A stretch of DNA of 11,066 nt from JAUIHN01 sp964556075 (GTDB taxonomy: Bacteria; Patescibacteriota; Saccharimonadia; Saccharimonadales; Saccharimonadaceae). The position numbers and the translations under genes are program-made. Positions within the stretch are counted from its first letter, which is position 1, and each line of letters opens with the position of its first letter. The DNA lies in NCBI GenBank assembly GCA_964556075.1, contig CAZKUV010000023.1, positions 1 through 11,066 on the forward strand. The letters run 5' to 3'. Shown here in pieces: positions 1 to 7,071 of the stretch. The notes beneath the pieces are model-generated. The model had not been told where the DNA came from. It made no database searches and worked only from the letters and a program-made list of their open reading frames with translations.

Positions 1-50
1 CGACCTCACGGTCCCAAACCGCGCGCGCTAGCCAACTGCGCCACACCCCG
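1..50 (-). tRNA. tRNA-Pro (anticodon UGG), 5' part, cut by window edge
   Basis: Read on the minus strand, the sequence begins CGGGGTGTGGCGCAG at position 50. This is the usual 5' acceptor and D-arm of bacterial tRNA-Pro. The anticodon stem CGCGG/CCGTG (one G-U pair) closes the 7-base loop TTTGGGA, placing anticodon TGG at 16-14. The variable region, T arm and 3' acceptor strand lie beyond the left edge, so the 3' end and CCA status cannot be judged. Confidence 0.93.
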
Positions 51-68
51 AGGGTATTTACTGGAGAG

Positions 69-97
69 ATTATAGCCTAATTATGCAACTTTTTCCA
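69..97 (-). promoter_or_regulatory. Promoter of tRNA-Pro
   Basis: On the minus strand a perfect TATAAT (74-69) is preceded, with a 17-nt spacer, by TGGAAA (97-92), which matches the -35 consensus at four of six bases. The predicted transcription start falls about 11-13 nt before the mature tRNA 5' end at 50, leaving a short 5' leader for RNase P. Confidence 0.6.
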
Positions 98-123
98 GTA
101 TCTCTTAGAAGAATGTGTTCGAG

Positions 124-129
124 TATAAT
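124..129 (+). promoter_or_regulatory. -10 box of peroxiredoxin gene, leaderless arrangement
   Basis: A perfect TATAAT ends 6 nt before the ATG at 136. Transcription normally begins 6-8 nt after the -10 box, so the mRNA should start at or next to the ATG. No Shine-Dalgarno is present and the -35 region is weak. Confidence 0.6.
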
Positions 130-135
130 AGATGC

Positions 136-600
136 ATGAAAGATTCACCGTATAACGCTCCGGACTTCAGACTCAAAGACTCTGAAGGAGTTGTTCATTC
201 GCTTTCAGATTATCAAGGAAAGTGGCTAATACTTTATTTTTATCCACAAGACGATACTCCCGGATGTACTGTAGAGGCTTGTGCAATGCGTGATGCTCGA
301 GATGATTTAACAGACCTCGGTGCTGAGGTAGTTGGCATAAGTCGTGATGACGCGGATTCTCATGGGCGATTTAAAGCGAAGTATAATCTAAACTTTACAT
401 TATTGAGTGACCCTGAGATGCTTGCCATCAGGTCATACGGCGCTTGGGGTAAGAAGCAGTTCGGTAAGGAAGGGGTACTTCGAAAGACATTTATTATCAA
501 TCCTGAAGGGCAGGTCGTGAAAGAGTTTGGACGTGTTATTCCCGAGGGGCATGGTAATCAGGTCGTACGCGAGCTTACAAGGCTGCAATCGGAACAGTAA
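136..600 (+). CDS. bcp: Thioredoxin-dependent peroxiredoxin, BCP/PrxQ type
   Basis: A cytoplasmic thiol peroxidase of the AhpC/TSA superfamily, atypical 2-Cys BCP/PrxQ subfamily, which reduces hydrogen peroxide and alkyl hydroperoxides using thioredoxin. From the ATG at 136 it is 154 residues, the usual family length. The active site PQDDTPGC (37-44) gives peroxidatic Cys44, and resolving Cys49 follows five residues later (CTVEAC), diagnostic of PrxQ. The conserved active-site Arg is probably Arg116 (VLRKTFII). A GTG at 115 would add seven residues (MFEYNRC), but that stretch overlaps the TATAAT at 124-129, so ATG 136 is preferred. The gene is divergent from tRNA-Pro and appears monocistronic. 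It probably protects against oxidants from a host or neighbouring cells. Confidence 0.93.
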   Translation: MKDSPYNAPDFRLKDSEGVVHSLSDYQGKWLILYFYPQDDTPGCTVEACAMRDARDDLTDLGAEVVGISRDDADSHGRFKAKYNLNFTLLSDPEMLAIRSYGAWGKKQFGKEGVLRKTFIINPEGQVVKEFGRVIPEGHGNQVVRELTRLQSEQ

Positions 601-629
601 TACTTTCAATTACATATAGTGATATAATA

Positions 630-658
630 TTGACAGTATAGCACTGATAGTATTTAAT
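630..658 (+). promoter_or_regulatory. Candidate promoter of the 687 gene
   Basis: A perfect TTGACA (630-635) is followed, after a 17-nt spacer, by TTTAAT (653-658). A second -10-like TATAAT lies at 623-628. The predicted start near 665 leaves a roughly 22-nt leader before the TTG at 687. This is the only consensus -35 I find at a promoter in this window. Confidence 0.5.
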
Positions 659-686
659 GTGCTGAGTAATTTATTCCTGAAAAACA

Positions 687-1517
687 TTGAACAGATTTGA
701 AAATTCATCATTCCACTCTCTAAATGAGTTGTCTCAAGAAGGTGTTGCCAATAGATTCGATGGGTTCGAATTTACAATTCCTTCAGGCAGCACCATTGAA
801 GACGGGCTTCTCGCGGTATTTGAAAGGTATGATTTCCAAATGGGTGACAAAAAGCCGTTCCGCGATATCGTAGAGATGCTCGCTATGGACATACCTGAAA
901 TTGCACGAACAGTTGAACTGGAGCGCCATCCAATAATAGGCGCTCGCAAATTAGTTCATGCCAAAGCAGTACGGCAGTATCAGAGGCAACTGAATGACAA
1001 TGAAATCTGGTATTTCAAAGAAGCGGTCCGTAATCACGATAGAGAGCTTTCTGCCGATTTTACTTCGCTTGAGTCATGGGTCAAAACATCGGATGCACAT
1101 GATTTACAAACCTCGCTTGAGAATTCGACAGGGACTATTGACGTTTGGGGAGTGCTTAGTCACCCGATGCTAGAAACTAGTGTAATCATAACATCGAAAA
1201 GAAGCGGTGGAATATTCGACCGCAAGAAAGAAGTTGAAGGACTATATCTCTATGACAGAGAAACGGAGCACTCTGTGGGTTTTGGCGTTGAAGCAGTCGA
1301 AACAATGCGTGTTCCGTATCCTTTTGATTCGGCTGGAAAAACACGTATCCATGCGAATCGGTGCGCACTCGACTGTTATTTGCCGGGAATCGATGGGGGC
1401 GACATCCCTAACGTGGGAATGTTACGTATCTCGATACCCACAGAGAATCGTTGCGTTTCTATACCGCTTGGTGCAGCTAATACGGCGCTGCCAAGAACCC
1501 GTATCACCGACTCCTAG
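687..1517 (+). CDS. Hypothetical soluble protein, unrecognised
   Basis: I recognise no family. The 276 residues have no signal peptide or membrane span. The N-terminal half is charged and probably helical (around FRDIVEMLAMDIPEIARTVE and the 95-130 region). The C-terminal half looks beta-rich, with segments such as TIDVWGVLSHP, TSVIITSKR and GVEAVETMRVPYPFD, and two close cysteines (NRCALDC). The start is uncertain: the frame is closed by TGA at 678-680, there is no early ATG, and TTG at 687 is the first option, with TTG at 729 also possible and no clear ribosome binding site. The stop shares the tetranucleotide CTAG with the stop of convergent gatD. The long frame and protein-like composition argue that it is a real gene. 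Confidence 0.72.
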   Translation: MNRFENSSFHSLNELSQEGVANRFDGFEFTIPSGSTIEDGLLAVFERYDFQMGDKKPFRDIVEMLAMDIPEIARTVELERHPIIGARKLVHAKAVRQYQRQLNDNEIWYFKEAVRNHDRELSADFTSLESWVKTSDAHDLQTSLENSTGTIDVWGVLSHPMLETSVIITSKRSGGIFDRKKEVEGLYLYDRETEHSVGFGVEAVETMRVPYPFDSAGKTRIHANRCALDCYLPGIDGGDIPNVGMLRISIPTENRCVSIPLGAANTALPRTRITDS

Positions 1518-2233
1518 CGTGGTCGTTTTGCTGCTATTTTTCGCGCTGCTTCGGCAAAATGATCGTCTATAACAGTAGGAGTAAATTCGCCATATCTTCT
1601 CGTGACAGCTTTTTCGATAAGAAAATCGGCAACCGCAGGATTCTTTGGCAATATTGACCCGTGAAGATACGTGCCTATGACGTTATTGTAACGAGCACCT
1701 TCGCTGCCATCTTCACCATTGTTTCCTGCTCCGCGTAAAACTGTTCCGAACGGGATAGCCTGTTGACCGAGAAATGTCTGACCGCTATGGTTTTCGTAAC
1801 CTATGATCTCGCCAAACTCAGTACTCTGCGTGATTATATTACCGATCAGGCGCTCGTGTCCTGCGTACGTATGGCAGTCCAAAAGTCCGATTCCCTTAAT
1901 AATGCGACCTTCTTGTGTTTTGAAAAATTTTCCAAATAGTTGATATAGCCCACAGACCATCAGCATTGGCACCCCGTTGTCAGCTAATTTTATCAATGTC
2001 GGACCTATAGAGAGTAAATCTCTCTGAATCTTTTCCTGACCTGAGTCCTGTCCGCCACCGCCGATGATAATATCAACATTACGTGGAAATGAATCACCCG
2101 GATTGTAGGCTAATAGGTTTACGTCATAACCGTGCCACTCCAGGCGTCGCTTGACAGTCAGCACATTCCCCCAGTCGCCATAGATATTCATATCGCGAGA
2201 ATAAAGGTGGAGTAGGGTAATGGACTGATTCAT
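1514..2233 (-). CDS. gatD: Lipid II isoglutaminyl synthase, glutamine amidotransferase subunit GatD
   Basis: The glutaminase half of MurT-GatD, which releases ammonia from glutamine so that MurT can amidate the alpha-carboxyl of D-Glu in the lipid II stem peptide. The 239-residue protein is a class I (CobB/CobQ-like) amidotransferase. Nucleophile Cys94 lies in MLMVCGLYQLFG, the same number as in Staphylococcus aureus GatD. Substrate-binding Arg128 (GHERLIGN) also matches, and the catalytic His is His191 (GTYLHGSILPKNP). An oxyanion-type glycine strand IIIGGGGQDSG precedes them at 56-65. The ATG overlaps the murT stop by 4 nt, indicating translational coupling, and a GGAGG lies 10 nt upstream inside murT. 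It should act at the inner membrane face where lipid II is made. Confidence 0.95.
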   Translation of the reverse strand: MNQSITLLHLYSRDMNIYGDWGNVLTVKRRLEWHGYDVNLLAYNPGDSFPRNVDIIIGGGGQDSGQEKIQRDLLSIGPTLIKLADNGVPMLMVCGLYQLFGKFFKTQEGRIIKGIGLLDCHTYAGHERLIGNIITQSTEFGEIIGYENHSGQTFLGQQAIPFGTVLRGAGNNGEDGSEGARYNNVIGTYLHGSILPKNPAVADFLIEKAVTRRYGEFTPTVIDDHFAEAARKIAAKRPR

Positions 2234-3507
2234 GTAAGCGATGCCTCCGTGCCGGTCAGCTTGCCAATTTCGCGTCTGACTGAGAGCATTGCGGTGTAGG
2301 TGCAGTAGATACGTTTTGGACTATCGGTGTTATTGTCAATAAACTCACGAAGCGCTTTGCTAAGATTAGTGTTAACGTCGGCAACTGGGACTTCATCGTA
2401 TTGTAATCGCAAGGCCATATCAAACGCTCTTATGCCGCTCACCATTCCGACACCATTCTTTGTGAGACTTGAAAAGTTCACATCCCACAGCCACGACATA
2501 TCACGCCCATCGGCATAATTGTCGTTGATTGCTATCATGGTCGCGTATCCTTCTGAAGGAAAAGATGCGAGCGATAAGCGGAATCCAGCGGGGTTTTTTA
2601 CCAGCACAATCTCCAAAGGGTGACCATTCACCTCGAAGCATTCCCCTCGTCCGAATGCGGGGGTGATCAACTTCAACGTTTCAATCATCTTACCTTCATC
2701 GAAATTGTTATCCATTATCATTCGGCACAGTGCGATTGCTGCGGTGGCATTCAGCACGTTGTAAATGCCGTTAATTTTCAGATCAACCGATACTCTTTTC
2801 CCAGAGTATGCGAACACGGCTCGCTGTCCTTCAAGTTTTTCAAGACTGGTGTCATGCTTTGTTCGCCTCGAAGATTCCAATACGGATTCACTTCCACGTC
2901 CATGAAGATCGTCATCGGATGGAAAAAGTCCTTTTAAGTCTGGATGTGTACCAAAGGTGTGAATAGGGACTGACAAAGAAAGATTCGCAAGCCTCGGATC
3001 GTCCCGGTTAAGTACGACGCCTTTTTGAGCTTGTCTGGCAATTTTCGCAACGAGACGAGCCACGGTGTCGATTTCACCGAATCGATCAAGCTGATCACGC
3101 ATAACATTTAAGATAAGGACATAGTTTGGATGGATTGACTCGACAAACCGTACACCATGCGCCTCATCAAGCTCTAATACGGCAATATCAGCAGTAAGGT
3201 TTCCCCTATTGTCAATTTCACCGAGCAGTGCTGCCGCTACGCCACGGGTAAAATTACTACCGGTACGGTTGGTAAATACCTTTAGTCCTTGCCCTTCGAG
3301 GAGCTCAACTACCATTTTCGTTGTGGTCGTCTTACCATTACTGCCGCTTACTACAACAACTCCATGGGGTAGTTGAGCCAGAGTACGTCCGACGAAGTCT
3401 GGATCTATCTTTTCGACAACAAGACCAGGCAGTGCTGACCCACCACCACGCAGTGAGGCGGCGTACTTGACGGCTTTTCCGAGCCAGGTTGCATATGGCT
3501 TTGACAT
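2230..3507 (-). CDS. murT: Lipid II isoglutaminyl synthase, Mur-ligase subunit MurT
   Basis: The ATP-dependent ligase half of the lipid II amidase, 425 residues. The central Mur-ligase ATPase domain has the P-loop GSNGKTTTTK (55-64), the segment LELDEAHGVRF (111-121) and NVMRDQLDRFGE (134-145). The C-terminal DUF1727 domain carries DGRDMSWLWDV (333-343), the region that in S. aureus supplies an Asp to complete the GatD catalytic triad, and ends with the family motif TYTAMLSVRREIG. Oddly, the middle-domain insertion (about 182-232) has no cysteines. S. aureus MurT carries a four-Cys zinc ribbon there; here a polar stretch rich in Asp, Ser, Arg and Lys replaces it. The ATG at 3507 follows a TATAAT by 7 nt. 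The gene leads the murT-gatD operon and is divergent from a prepilin. Confidence 0.95.
   Translation of the reverse strand: MSKPYATWLGKAVKYAASLRGGGSALPGLVVEKIDPDFVGRTLAQLPHGVVVVSGSNGKTTTTKMVVELLEGQGLKVFTNRTGSNFTRGVAAALLGEIDNRGNLTADIAVLELDEAHGVRFVESIHPNYVLILNVMRDQLDRFGEIDTVARLVAKIARQAQKGVVLNRDDPRLANLSLSVPIHTFGTHPDLKGLFPSDDDLHGRGSESVLESSRRTKHDTSLEKLEGQRAVFAYSGKRVSVDLKINGIYNVLNATAAIALCRMIMDNNFDEGKMIETLKLITPAFGRGECFEVNGHPLEIVLVKNPAGFRLSLASFPSEGYATMIAINDNYADGRDMSWLWDVNFSSLTKNGVGMVSGIRAFDMALRLQYDEVPVADVNTNLSKALREFIDNNTDSPKRIYCTYTAMLSVRREIGKLTGTEASLT
2244..2248 (-). promoter_or_regulatory. Shine-Dalgarno of gatD
   Basis: GGAGG on the minus strand lies within the last codons of murT, 10 nt upstream of the gatD ATG. 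This internal gene has a strong ribosome binding site while murT itself has none, fitting re-initiation on a polycistronic mRNA. Confidence 0.7.
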
Positions 3508-3514
3508 TGTTTCT

Positions 3515-3520
3515 ATTATA
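3515..3520 (-). promoter_or_regulatory. -10 box of murT-gatD, leaderless arrangement
   Basis: A perfect TATAAT on the minus strand ends 7 nt before the murT ATG. The -35 region is A-rich with no consensus match. The predicted transcript begins at the start codon. Confidence 0.62.
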
Positions 3521-3531
3521 CTACGGGAACA

Positions 3532-3560
3532 TTGTCATTTTTTGTCGACGGGTATACGCT
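3532..3560 (+). promoter_or_regulatory. Candidate promoter of the first prepilin
   Basis: TTGTCA (3532-3537), a 17-nt spacer and TACGCT (3555-3560), ending 9 nt before the ATG at 3570. The -10 match is imperfect and TATACG at 3553-3558 is an alternative. It lies back to back with the murT promoter in a 62-bp divergent intergenic region. Confidence 0.45.
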
Positions 3561-3569
3561 AATAAGTGC

Positions 3570-4115
3570 ATGAAGGGTATGGGCAAGAAGAAAAATAATG
3601 GTTTTACAATCGTTGAACTACTGGTAGTCATCGTGGTGATTGCCATTCTAGCTGCCATATCCGTCGTTGCTTATACTGGCATTCAACAACGTACCAGGGA
3701 TAGTGCTCGTGAGAGTGACATAGCGGCAATCGTTAAAGCGCTTGAACTGTATTATATCGATCATGGTCAGTTTCCACCTGGCTCCGGTTCTACCGTTATC
3801 AACTCATCCTGGAGCACAACGGCTGACGCAAGCTGGGGTAACCTGGCTAGTCATTTAGTCCCAGATTATATTTCTGAGCTACCTCGCGACCCAATAAGTA
3901 CGCCGGGAGCTAATCCTCAATCCCTCGGAAACTATAACTACGGATACTTTCGTGATAATTCCGGAGTTTATTGCGGTCCGGCGAGACAAACGTACATCAT
4001 TGTATATAATCTTGAATCTCAACCTCGAAAGAACACCTTCATTGGGAATTGTGACACAGCAAATTATTCATCCCTTGGCCCGTACTCATCAAGTAACTAC
4101 CGTGTCGTCAAGTAG
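3570..4115 (+). CDS. Type IV prepilin-like protein (first of three)
   Basis: A secreted pilin or pseudopilin, probably processed by a prepilin peptidase and assembled into a type IV pilus. From ATG 3570 it is 181 residues. A Lys-rich leader ends at Gly11 and the mature form begins FTIVELLVVIVVIAILAAIS, with Glu at mature position 5, the hallmark of type IV pilins. The helix continues into YTGIQQR. The globular part has a DY-LP-DP segment (99-108, PDYISELPRDP) like GspG-type pseudopilins and two cysteines (135, 161) that could form a disulfide. A longer reading from 3489 would put an unusual segment before the leader and overlap murT, so it is rejected; ATG 3579 is also possible. The N-terminus is nearly identical to the prepilins at 10027 and 10195, but the C-terminus is unrelated. 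Confidence 0.93.
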   Translation: MKGMGKKKNNGFTIVELLVVIVVIAILAAISVVAYTGIQQRTRDSARESDIAAIVKALELYYIDHGQFPPGSGSTVINSSWSTTADASWGNLASHLVPDYISELPRDPISTPGANPQSLGNYNYGYFRDNSGVYCGPARQTYIIVYNLESQPRKNTFIGNCDTANYSSLGPYSSSNYRVVK

Positions 4116-4151
4116 GAGTTGATCACATTCTTAAACCGAGGAATGTCGTAG

Positions 4152-4157
4152 TATAAT
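4152..4157 (+). promoter_or_regulatory. -10 box of the membrane/Clp cassette, leaderless arrangement
   Basis: A perfect TATAAT ends 6 nt before the ATG at 4164. The best -35 (TTCTTA at 4128-4133, 18-nt spacer) is weak. This is the only promoter I can point to for the 4164 gene and the overlapping ATPase gene behind it. Confidence 0.6.
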
Positions 4158-4163
4158 ACGGTT

Positions 4164-4547
4164 ATGGTTATATGGGGCATGATGACTTGGTGGTATACCG
4201 ACGGATGGCGTCAATGTCTTATAAGGGTAAAAGATAGAATTGCAAGCGCGCTTGATTTTTTTTCAATCGGCTTACTATTTAAAACATTGTTTTCCCCATT
4301 TCGTCAGATAGCGGCAGGAAATGTTAAGGGACCGCTTGATGTGCAAATACGCGCATTCTTCGACAGACTGGTATCTCGGTGTATTGGGGCAGTAGTACGA
4401 CTGATTATGATAAGTGTCGGTTGCGTCGTGATTCTGGTAAATCTCCTGTTCGGTGGAGTTATGCTGATCTTCTGGGCTTTAATACCGATACTTCCATTGG
4501 TTGGCTTAACATTATATCTAATCGGGTGGCTACCGTGGATCACATAA
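4164..4547 (+). CDS. Small membrane protein, unknown function
   Basis: 127 residues. A Trp-rich amphipathic N-terminus (MVIWGMMTWWYTDGWRQ) and a basic stretch precede hydrophobic DFFSIGLLFKTLFSPF. Two strong adjacent membrane segments follow at roughly 75-98 and 100-123, separated by a very short turn. I recognise no enzymatic motif. The 3' end overlaps the likely start of the Clp-like ATPase by 13 nt, so the two are probably co-translated and may form a complex. The ATG at 4164 sits 6 nt after a TATAAT. Possible roles are membrane adaptor or substrate receptor for the ATPase; this rests only on gene order. Confidence 0.82.
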   Translation: MVIWGMMTWWYTDGWRQCLIRVKDRIASALDFFSIGLLFKTLFSPFRQIAAGNVKGPLDVQIRAFFDRLVSRCIGAVVRLIMISVGCVVILVNLLFGGVMLIFWALIPILPLVGLTLYLIGWLPWIT

Positions 4548-6973
4548 CGTTCAACTATTCAAGTAGTCGAGCAGCCAAAGCGAGATTCGCGCGCAGAATG
4601 AAGGGCTTGTGGAAAGCAGTTTTTACGGCAGTATTCTTCATCCTCGTACTTCTTGGCATCGGACTGTTGGCAATTGGGCAGCCTGTTGGATGGTTTGTAT
4701 TCACTTTAGCGGCTCTTCCTGCCATGATGGTTGGCTGGTACGAAGGGGAATTAAGGAGGCTACCAAAACAGCGTGTCGAAACCACGGTTGATGATATTCT
4801 GGCCAGCGATATTCTGGCACTACTACCGCCTGAGCCGACACCACATGATATAGCCGTCGCGATTGGTCAGACGGAAAGCGGCCTGTTTTTTTCCGCTCGA
4901 TTTGGCATAACTCCCGCACTGCTCCAGAATATTGCTCCAAAAGACTCACAGTCGACTCCAGGTTTGTGGCGCGAAGCTTGGCGTTTGCGCGATAGAATCG
5001 GTCAGCAATTTATTACTGGAGGCATTCTATTGATCGCACTAATTAAAGATCTGCCAGACCATGAACTGATGCTATCTCGACTGCACCTTCACCAGGATGA
5101 CCTGATAGCAGGGGTTAAGTGGCAACAGCGCATACTCAGCTTGATACAGCAACACACGAAACCGAAACGTACGGGTGGCATAGCACGCGATTGGTCGTTC
5201 GGTTATATCCCTACGCTCGATCGTTTCGGACAGAATATCAGCGAACAGATTTCAAGAGGTGGCTTACTGGCGGTTGAACTTGAAGCGCATAAGGATGCTG
5301 TATCCCAAATGATTAAAACATTCGGCAGCGACGGGAGGCAGAACGTAGCTCTAATTGGGGGTCAGGGGTCAGGAAAAACATCGATTGTGCATGCATTCGC
5401 GGCGCAATTACTCGACGCGTCCTCTCCGCTTCCTGAATCGCTCAAGTTCCGACAAGTTTTCGTTCTTGACGCCGCAGCTCTGATGGCCGCAGCCCCAGGC
5501 AAGGGAGAAATAGAGAAATTGATTATGCAGGTACTCGGGGAAGCCTATGCTGCCAAGAACATCATTGTCTGCCTTGAGAATGCTGAACTCTTTTTTGAAG
5601 ACGGCATCGGATCTATTGATCTTACGAATGTACTTCTGCCAATCCTAGAAGCAGGACGCTTGAGGATGATTTTAACTATGGATGAGCAGAAGTACTTAAA
5701 GATTGGTGGTCGCAATGCTGCTTTAATTACTGCGATAAACCGCATCAGCATCGGTCCGGCTTCATATGAAGAGACACTCGCGATTATGCAGGACCAGCTG
5801 ATTAGAATCGAATTCCTCTACAAGGTGACGTATACATACCAAGCGCTACAGGAGTCCTATCGATTAAGTGAAAGGTACGTATATGATTTAGCGCAACCAG
5901 GTCGTGCTATGAAACTGCTTGAATCGTCTGCTACCTACGCAGAAAACGGCTTGGTAACGATAAACTCTGTTCACCAGGCAATTGAAAAGACTCTCGGCGT
6001 TAAAGTTGGCGTAGCGAGTAGCGAGACAGAGCGCGAAACCCTGCTTAATCTAGAGGAACGAATCCATGAACGGATGGTTAACCAAACCCGCGCCGTACAA
6101 GTTGTGAGCGATGCGTTACGTCGGGCTCGTGCTGGTGTAAGAAATGAGAATCGACCAATTGGTACCTTTCTGTTTCTCGGTCCTACCGGCGTGGGTAAAA
6201 CCGAGCTCTCTAAGGCTCTTGGAGATATTTATTTCGGAGGAGAAGATAGGCTTATTCGGCTCGATCTAAATGAATTTGTTCGGACGGATGACGTCGCCAG
6301 GCTGATAGCGGATGGTGCTGAAGACCCGACGAGTTTGACAACTCAAGTTATGAAGCAACCATTCAGTGTAGTACTGCTAGATGAGATCGAAAAAGCCCAC
6401 CCATCAGTTCTGACGACGCTGCTCCAGCTGCTGGATGAAGGTATTCTTCGAGATATTAAAAACCGCGAAGTAAGTTTTCGTGACACAATTATTATCGCGA
6501 CATCGAACGCTGGCGCCGACAGAATAAGAGAGTACATCGAGCGCGGATATCAATTAGAGCAGTTTGAAAAAACATTTATCGACGAGCTAATTAATAGCAA
6601 TCAATTTAGGCCAGAGTTCTTAAACAGGTTTGATGAAATCGTATTATTTAGACCGCTCGAGAAACCAGAATTAATGAAGGTCGTGGATTTAATAATCGCA
6701 GGAATTAATAAAACTTTGGCTCTACAAAAAATTACCGTTTTCGTTGAAGACGCCGCAAAGGCGCATCTAGTAGAACAAGGCTATGACCCTAGGCTTGGAG
6801 CTCGTCCTCTTCGTAGAGTAGTGCAGCGGGCAGTGGAGAATACAGTTGCTAAACAGATGCTATCTGGTGCCGTTGGACCTGGAAGTGTCATCACTATAAC
6901 TCTTGACCAAGTCCAGCAGATTCTGGATACGCATCGTGCGGCAGAAGACATTGTCTCTGGCGCTGCTACTTAA
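4535..6973 (+). CDS. Membrane-anchored Clp/Hsp100-type double AAA+ ATPase
   Basis: A ClpA/B/C-family unfoldase, 812 residues from GTG 4535. A basic N-terminus is followed by two membrane spans (about 26-46 and 51-71), then a Clp N-terminal-like region (around 105-210, including FITGGILLIALIKD). AAA1 has Walker A GQGSGKT (276-282), but its Walker B reads IIVCLENAE: the Asp is Leu347 and only Glu348 is kept. The usual ERRF arginine-finger pair is replaced by AALITAINR (395-403). AAA2 looks fully active: GPTGVGKT (549-556), Walker B LLDE (Asp616, Glu617), sensor ATSNAG, FRPEFLNR, and a D2-small GYDPRLGARPL. There is no middle coiled-coil domain between the modules and no ClpP-binding VGF/IGL loop. 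The start is uncertain: ATG 4598 is an alternative, and the frame also extends back to 4379 inside the upstream gene. It probably remodels or extracts proteins at the membrane. Confidence 0.9.
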   Translation: MDHITFNYSSSRAAKARFARRMKGLWKAVFTAVFFILVLLGIGLLAIGQPVGWFVFTLAALPAMMVGWYEGELRRLPKQRVETTVDDILASDILALLPPEPTPHDIAVAIGQTESGLFFSARFGITPALLQNIAPKDSQSTPGLWREAWRLRDRIGQQFITGGILLIALIKDLPDHELMLSRLHLHQDDLIAGVKWQQRILSLIQQHTKPKRTGGIARDWSFGYIPTLDRFGQNISEQISRGGLLAVELEAHKDAVSQMIKTFGSDGRQNVALIGGQGSGKTSIVHAFAAQLLDASSPLPESLKFRQVFVLDAAALMAAAPGKGEIEKLIMQVLGEAYAAKNIIVCLENAELFFEDGIGSIDLTNVLLPILEAGRLRMILTMDEQKYLKIGGRNAALITAINRISIGPASYEETLAIMQDQLIRIEFLYKVTYTYQALQESYRLSERYVYDLAQPGRAMKLLESSATYAENGLVTINSVHQAIEKTLGVKVGVASSETERETLLNLEERIHERMVNQTRAVQVVSDALRRARAGVRNENRPIGTFLFLGPTGVGKTELSKALGDIYFGGEDRLIRLDLNEFVRTDDVARLIADGAEDPTSLTTQVMKQPFSVVLLDEIEKAHPSVLTTLLQLLDEGILRDIKNREVSFRDTIIIATSNAGADRIREYIERGYQLEQFEKTFIDELINSNQFRPEFLNRFDEIVLFRPLEKPELMKVVDLIIAGINKTLALQKITVFVEDAAKAHLVEQGYDPRLGARPLRRVVQRAVENTVAKQMLSGAVGPGSVITITLDQVQQILDTHRAAEDIVSGAAT

Positions 6974-7031
6974 TCGTTAGGTTTTTAAAAGTAACATATA
7001 TTACTGCTTTTCCACCTGCAAGCCAGTACAG

Positions 7032-7054
7032 TGTTACATAGCCTAAATGTAACA
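7032..7054. repeat. 8-bp inverted repeat upstream of the 7072 gene, operator-like
   Basis: TGTTACAT (7032-7039) and ATGTAACA (7047-7054) form a perfect inverted repeat with a 7-nt spacer. GTAACAT occurs again at 6991-6997. The right arm abuts the ribosome binding site of the next gene, so the element could be a repressor operator or an RNA hairpin affecting translation. GTTACATAG (7033-7041) recurs just after that gene at 7407-7415. Confidence 0.5.
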
Positions 7055-7061
7055 AAAGGAG
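7055..7061 (+). promoter_or_regulatory. Shine-Dalgarno of the 7072 gene
   Basis: AAAGGAG ends 10 nt before ATG 7072, the same spacing as for gatD, and fixes this start. Confidence 0.75.
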
Positions 7062-7071
7062 AGTCAAGCTC

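Noticed and set aside
3489..3569. N-terminal extension of the first prepilin
   Set aside because: It would overlap the murT start and put a hydrophobic stretch before the Lys-rich leader; the -10 box and pilin leader length support ATG 3570.
4125..4146. ACATTC/GAATGT hairpin after the first prepilin as a terminator
   Set aside because: The stem is only 6 bp and AT-rich, with a 10-nt loop and no T-tract.
4379..4534. N-terminal extension of the Clp-like ATPase within the upstream gene
   Set aside because: The added residues are polar, overlap a well-formed membrane protein in another frame and look like a frame shadow.
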